In this document: positions 6,816-7,728 of the stretch, piece after piece
Layout: each line of letters begins with the position of its first letter
Numbering within the stretch: the stretch's first letter is position 1
NCBI GenBank assembly: GCA_044225565.1
Contig: JBGAIL010000212.1
Span: 1-7,728, forward strand
Length of the DNA stretch: 7,728 bases
From: CAVXAE01 sp044225565
Lineage (GTDB): Bacteria > Pseudomonadota > Gammaproteobacteria > Steroidobacterales > Steroidobacteraceae
Direction: 5' to 3'
Position numbers and translations under genes: made by a program
Notes under the pieces: generated by a model
Databases searched by the model: none
What the model was told of the DNA's origin: nothing
Seen by the model: only the letters and a program-made list of their open reading frames with translations

Positions 6816-7728
6816 AGTACAGCCGCGCATTGCGAACAGCGATGGTGCGTGTAACCACCACCCGTCGATATGCCGCATCCGCGCCCGAAGGCGTGTACAC
6901 CACATCGGCGTAACGATAAGTTCGCCCGTCGACGTACCCCGTTTCAGGCTCATCCGCCCGCACGCGCAGCCACACGCGCACGGCGAGAACCGGATATCGC
7001 CCCAAGTCGGGAAAATCCGCGGGCACGTAACGCGTCACCCGCCCACTGGCGTCGGGCAACCCGTCGCCATCGGCGTCCGCATCGGCATCGATGCGACCGT
7101 CGTTGTCGCGGTCGCCGGTGTCGATGCCGAACTGCACCTGCAGATCCTCGATGCCGGTGATGACCTCGTCCTCGTCGAATACCGCGCTGCCGCCGCTGCG
7201 GGACAAGGCCTTCACGCGCAAGGCGGGAAACCCGGGACGCGACACCGAATCTCTCGCGATGTAGTAGGTGCGCACGACGAGATTCAGCAGCCGGTGGTTC
7301 GAGTCCACGCCGCCCGGTGCGTTGCCATCCGCGAACAGGTACTGAGCCGTGCGACTGCTCAGGCGGGACGCGAGCAATTGAATGCGCCCTGCTTCGGCAG
7401 CGGCATCCCGCGTGTCCGCATGCCTCAGCGTCAGGGTATCCGCGCCTGCCGCAGCGCCCGACCCATAAGGCGCACAGGCGGCCGTCCGCGAACGACCCAG
7501 CGTGAACATTCCGTTCGAGCCCTGCACCGGGGTGAGCACGTCGACCGCAAAATTCACGCCGCACGCCTGCGCACTTGCAGGAACGCCCGCCGCAGCAATC
7601 GACGCTTGAGTCATCTGCGCTGCCGTGGCGACCACGCTGTCGGGATTACCGCCACTCACCAGACGGATCGCCGCCGGCCAGTTGGTGAATCCATAGAAGC
7701 CGGCGATCTCCGCATCCGCCTCGATGGT
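6814..7728 (-). CDS. pilW: Type IV pilus minor pilin PilW (5' end outside window)
   Basis: The frame is open from the right edge to TGA 6814-6816, giving 304 residues. A GTG at 7657-7659 lies inside the frame but is not the start, because the 23 codons before it encode AEIAGFYGF (residues 6-14), which matches the R-x-AGFWG-type segment of PilW. The missing part should be the prepilin leader and hydrophobic helix, roughly 60-70 residues. PilW is a minor pilin that nucleates the pilus with PilX, PilV and PilY1. Other PilW features seen are the TYYIARDS strand at about 154-161, VITGIEDLQVQFGID at about 189-203, which is the family's most recognisable segment, LAVRVWLRVR at about 248-257 and the C-terminal RTIAVRNARLY (294-304). 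A stretch of 10 aspartates in 24 residues (203-226) replaces the short Asp loop usual at this place. C56 and C85 may pair. It is upstream of and coupled to pilX. Confidence 0.86.
   Translation of the reverse strand, partial: TIEADAEIAGFYGFTNWPAAIRLVSGGNPDSVVATAAQMTQASIAAAGVPASAQACGVNFAVDVLTPVQGSNGMFTLGRSRTAACAPYGSGAAAGADTLTLRHADTRDAAAEAGRIQLLASRLSSRTAQYLFADGNAPGGVDSNHRLLNLVVRTYYIARDSVSRPGFPALRVKALSRSGGSAVFDEDEVITGIEDLQVQFGIDTGDRDNDGRIDADADADGDGLPDASGRVTRYVPADFPDLGRYPVLAVRVWLRVRADEPETGYVDGRTYRYADVVYTPSGADAAYRRVVVTRTIAVRNARLY
7051..7122 (-). repeat. Aspartate-rich tandem calcium-loop-like repeat in PilW
   Basis: Twenty-four codons of pilW encode 10 aspartates arranged as two back-to-back DxDxDGxxD loops (D206/D208/D210/D214 and D218/D220/D222/D226 of the partial product), joined by an Asp-Ala run. 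This is the spacing of EF-hand and thrombospondin type 3 calcium loops. At DNA level the middle repeats GCATCG/GCGTCC-type units (complement of about 7065-7091), so it may have grown by replication slippage. Calcium binding is inferred, not shown. Confidence 0.65.

Overview
The window comes from a GC-rich Gram-negative bacterium, most likely a gammaproteobacterium of the Xanthomonadales / Nevskiales / Steroidobacter type. The reasons are the proteobacterial minor-pilin cluster with a PilY1-type propeller, a DUF374 acyltransferase translationally coupled to a DPM1-like glycosyltransferase, and tight gene packing with 1-4 base stop/start overlaps. The taxonomic call rests on protein style only, not on any marker gene.

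Layout. Positions 1-1397 (minus strand) hold an envelope-lipid pair: a DUF374 lysophospholipid-acyltransferase-like protein followed, with an ATGA overlap, by a family 2 glycosyltransferase that runs off the left edge. Positions 1398-1483 are the only real intergenic region, between divergent genes. Positions 1484-4764 (plus strand) hold a two-gene operon: a soluble cytochrome P450 and, sharing one base with its stop codon, a fatty acyl-AMP ligase with its own C-terminal acyl carrier domain. Positions 4769-7728 (minus strand) hold part of a type IV pilus minor-pilin operon in the order pilW (5' end outside the window) - pilX - a short pilY1. It converges on the ligase gene with only 4 bases between the two stop codons.

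How the genes may work together. The ligase would activate a fatty acid as acyl-AMP and load it on its own carrier domain. The adjacent P450 is a natural candidate to oxidise that tethered chain, as BioI does with acyl-ACP, although the substrate and the redox partner are not visible here. The divergent acyltransferase and glycosyltransferase also look like lipid or envelope genes, but a shared pathway is only an inference. The pilus genes are a separate unit. Its notable features are a PilY1 reduced to signal peptide plus beta-propeller, without the usual N-terminal von Willebrand-type half, and an unusual density of calcium-loop-like aspartate motifs in both PilW and PilY1.

No RNA genes, insertion sequences, CRISPR arrays or attachment sites were seen, and no gene-free stretch exceeds 86 bases.
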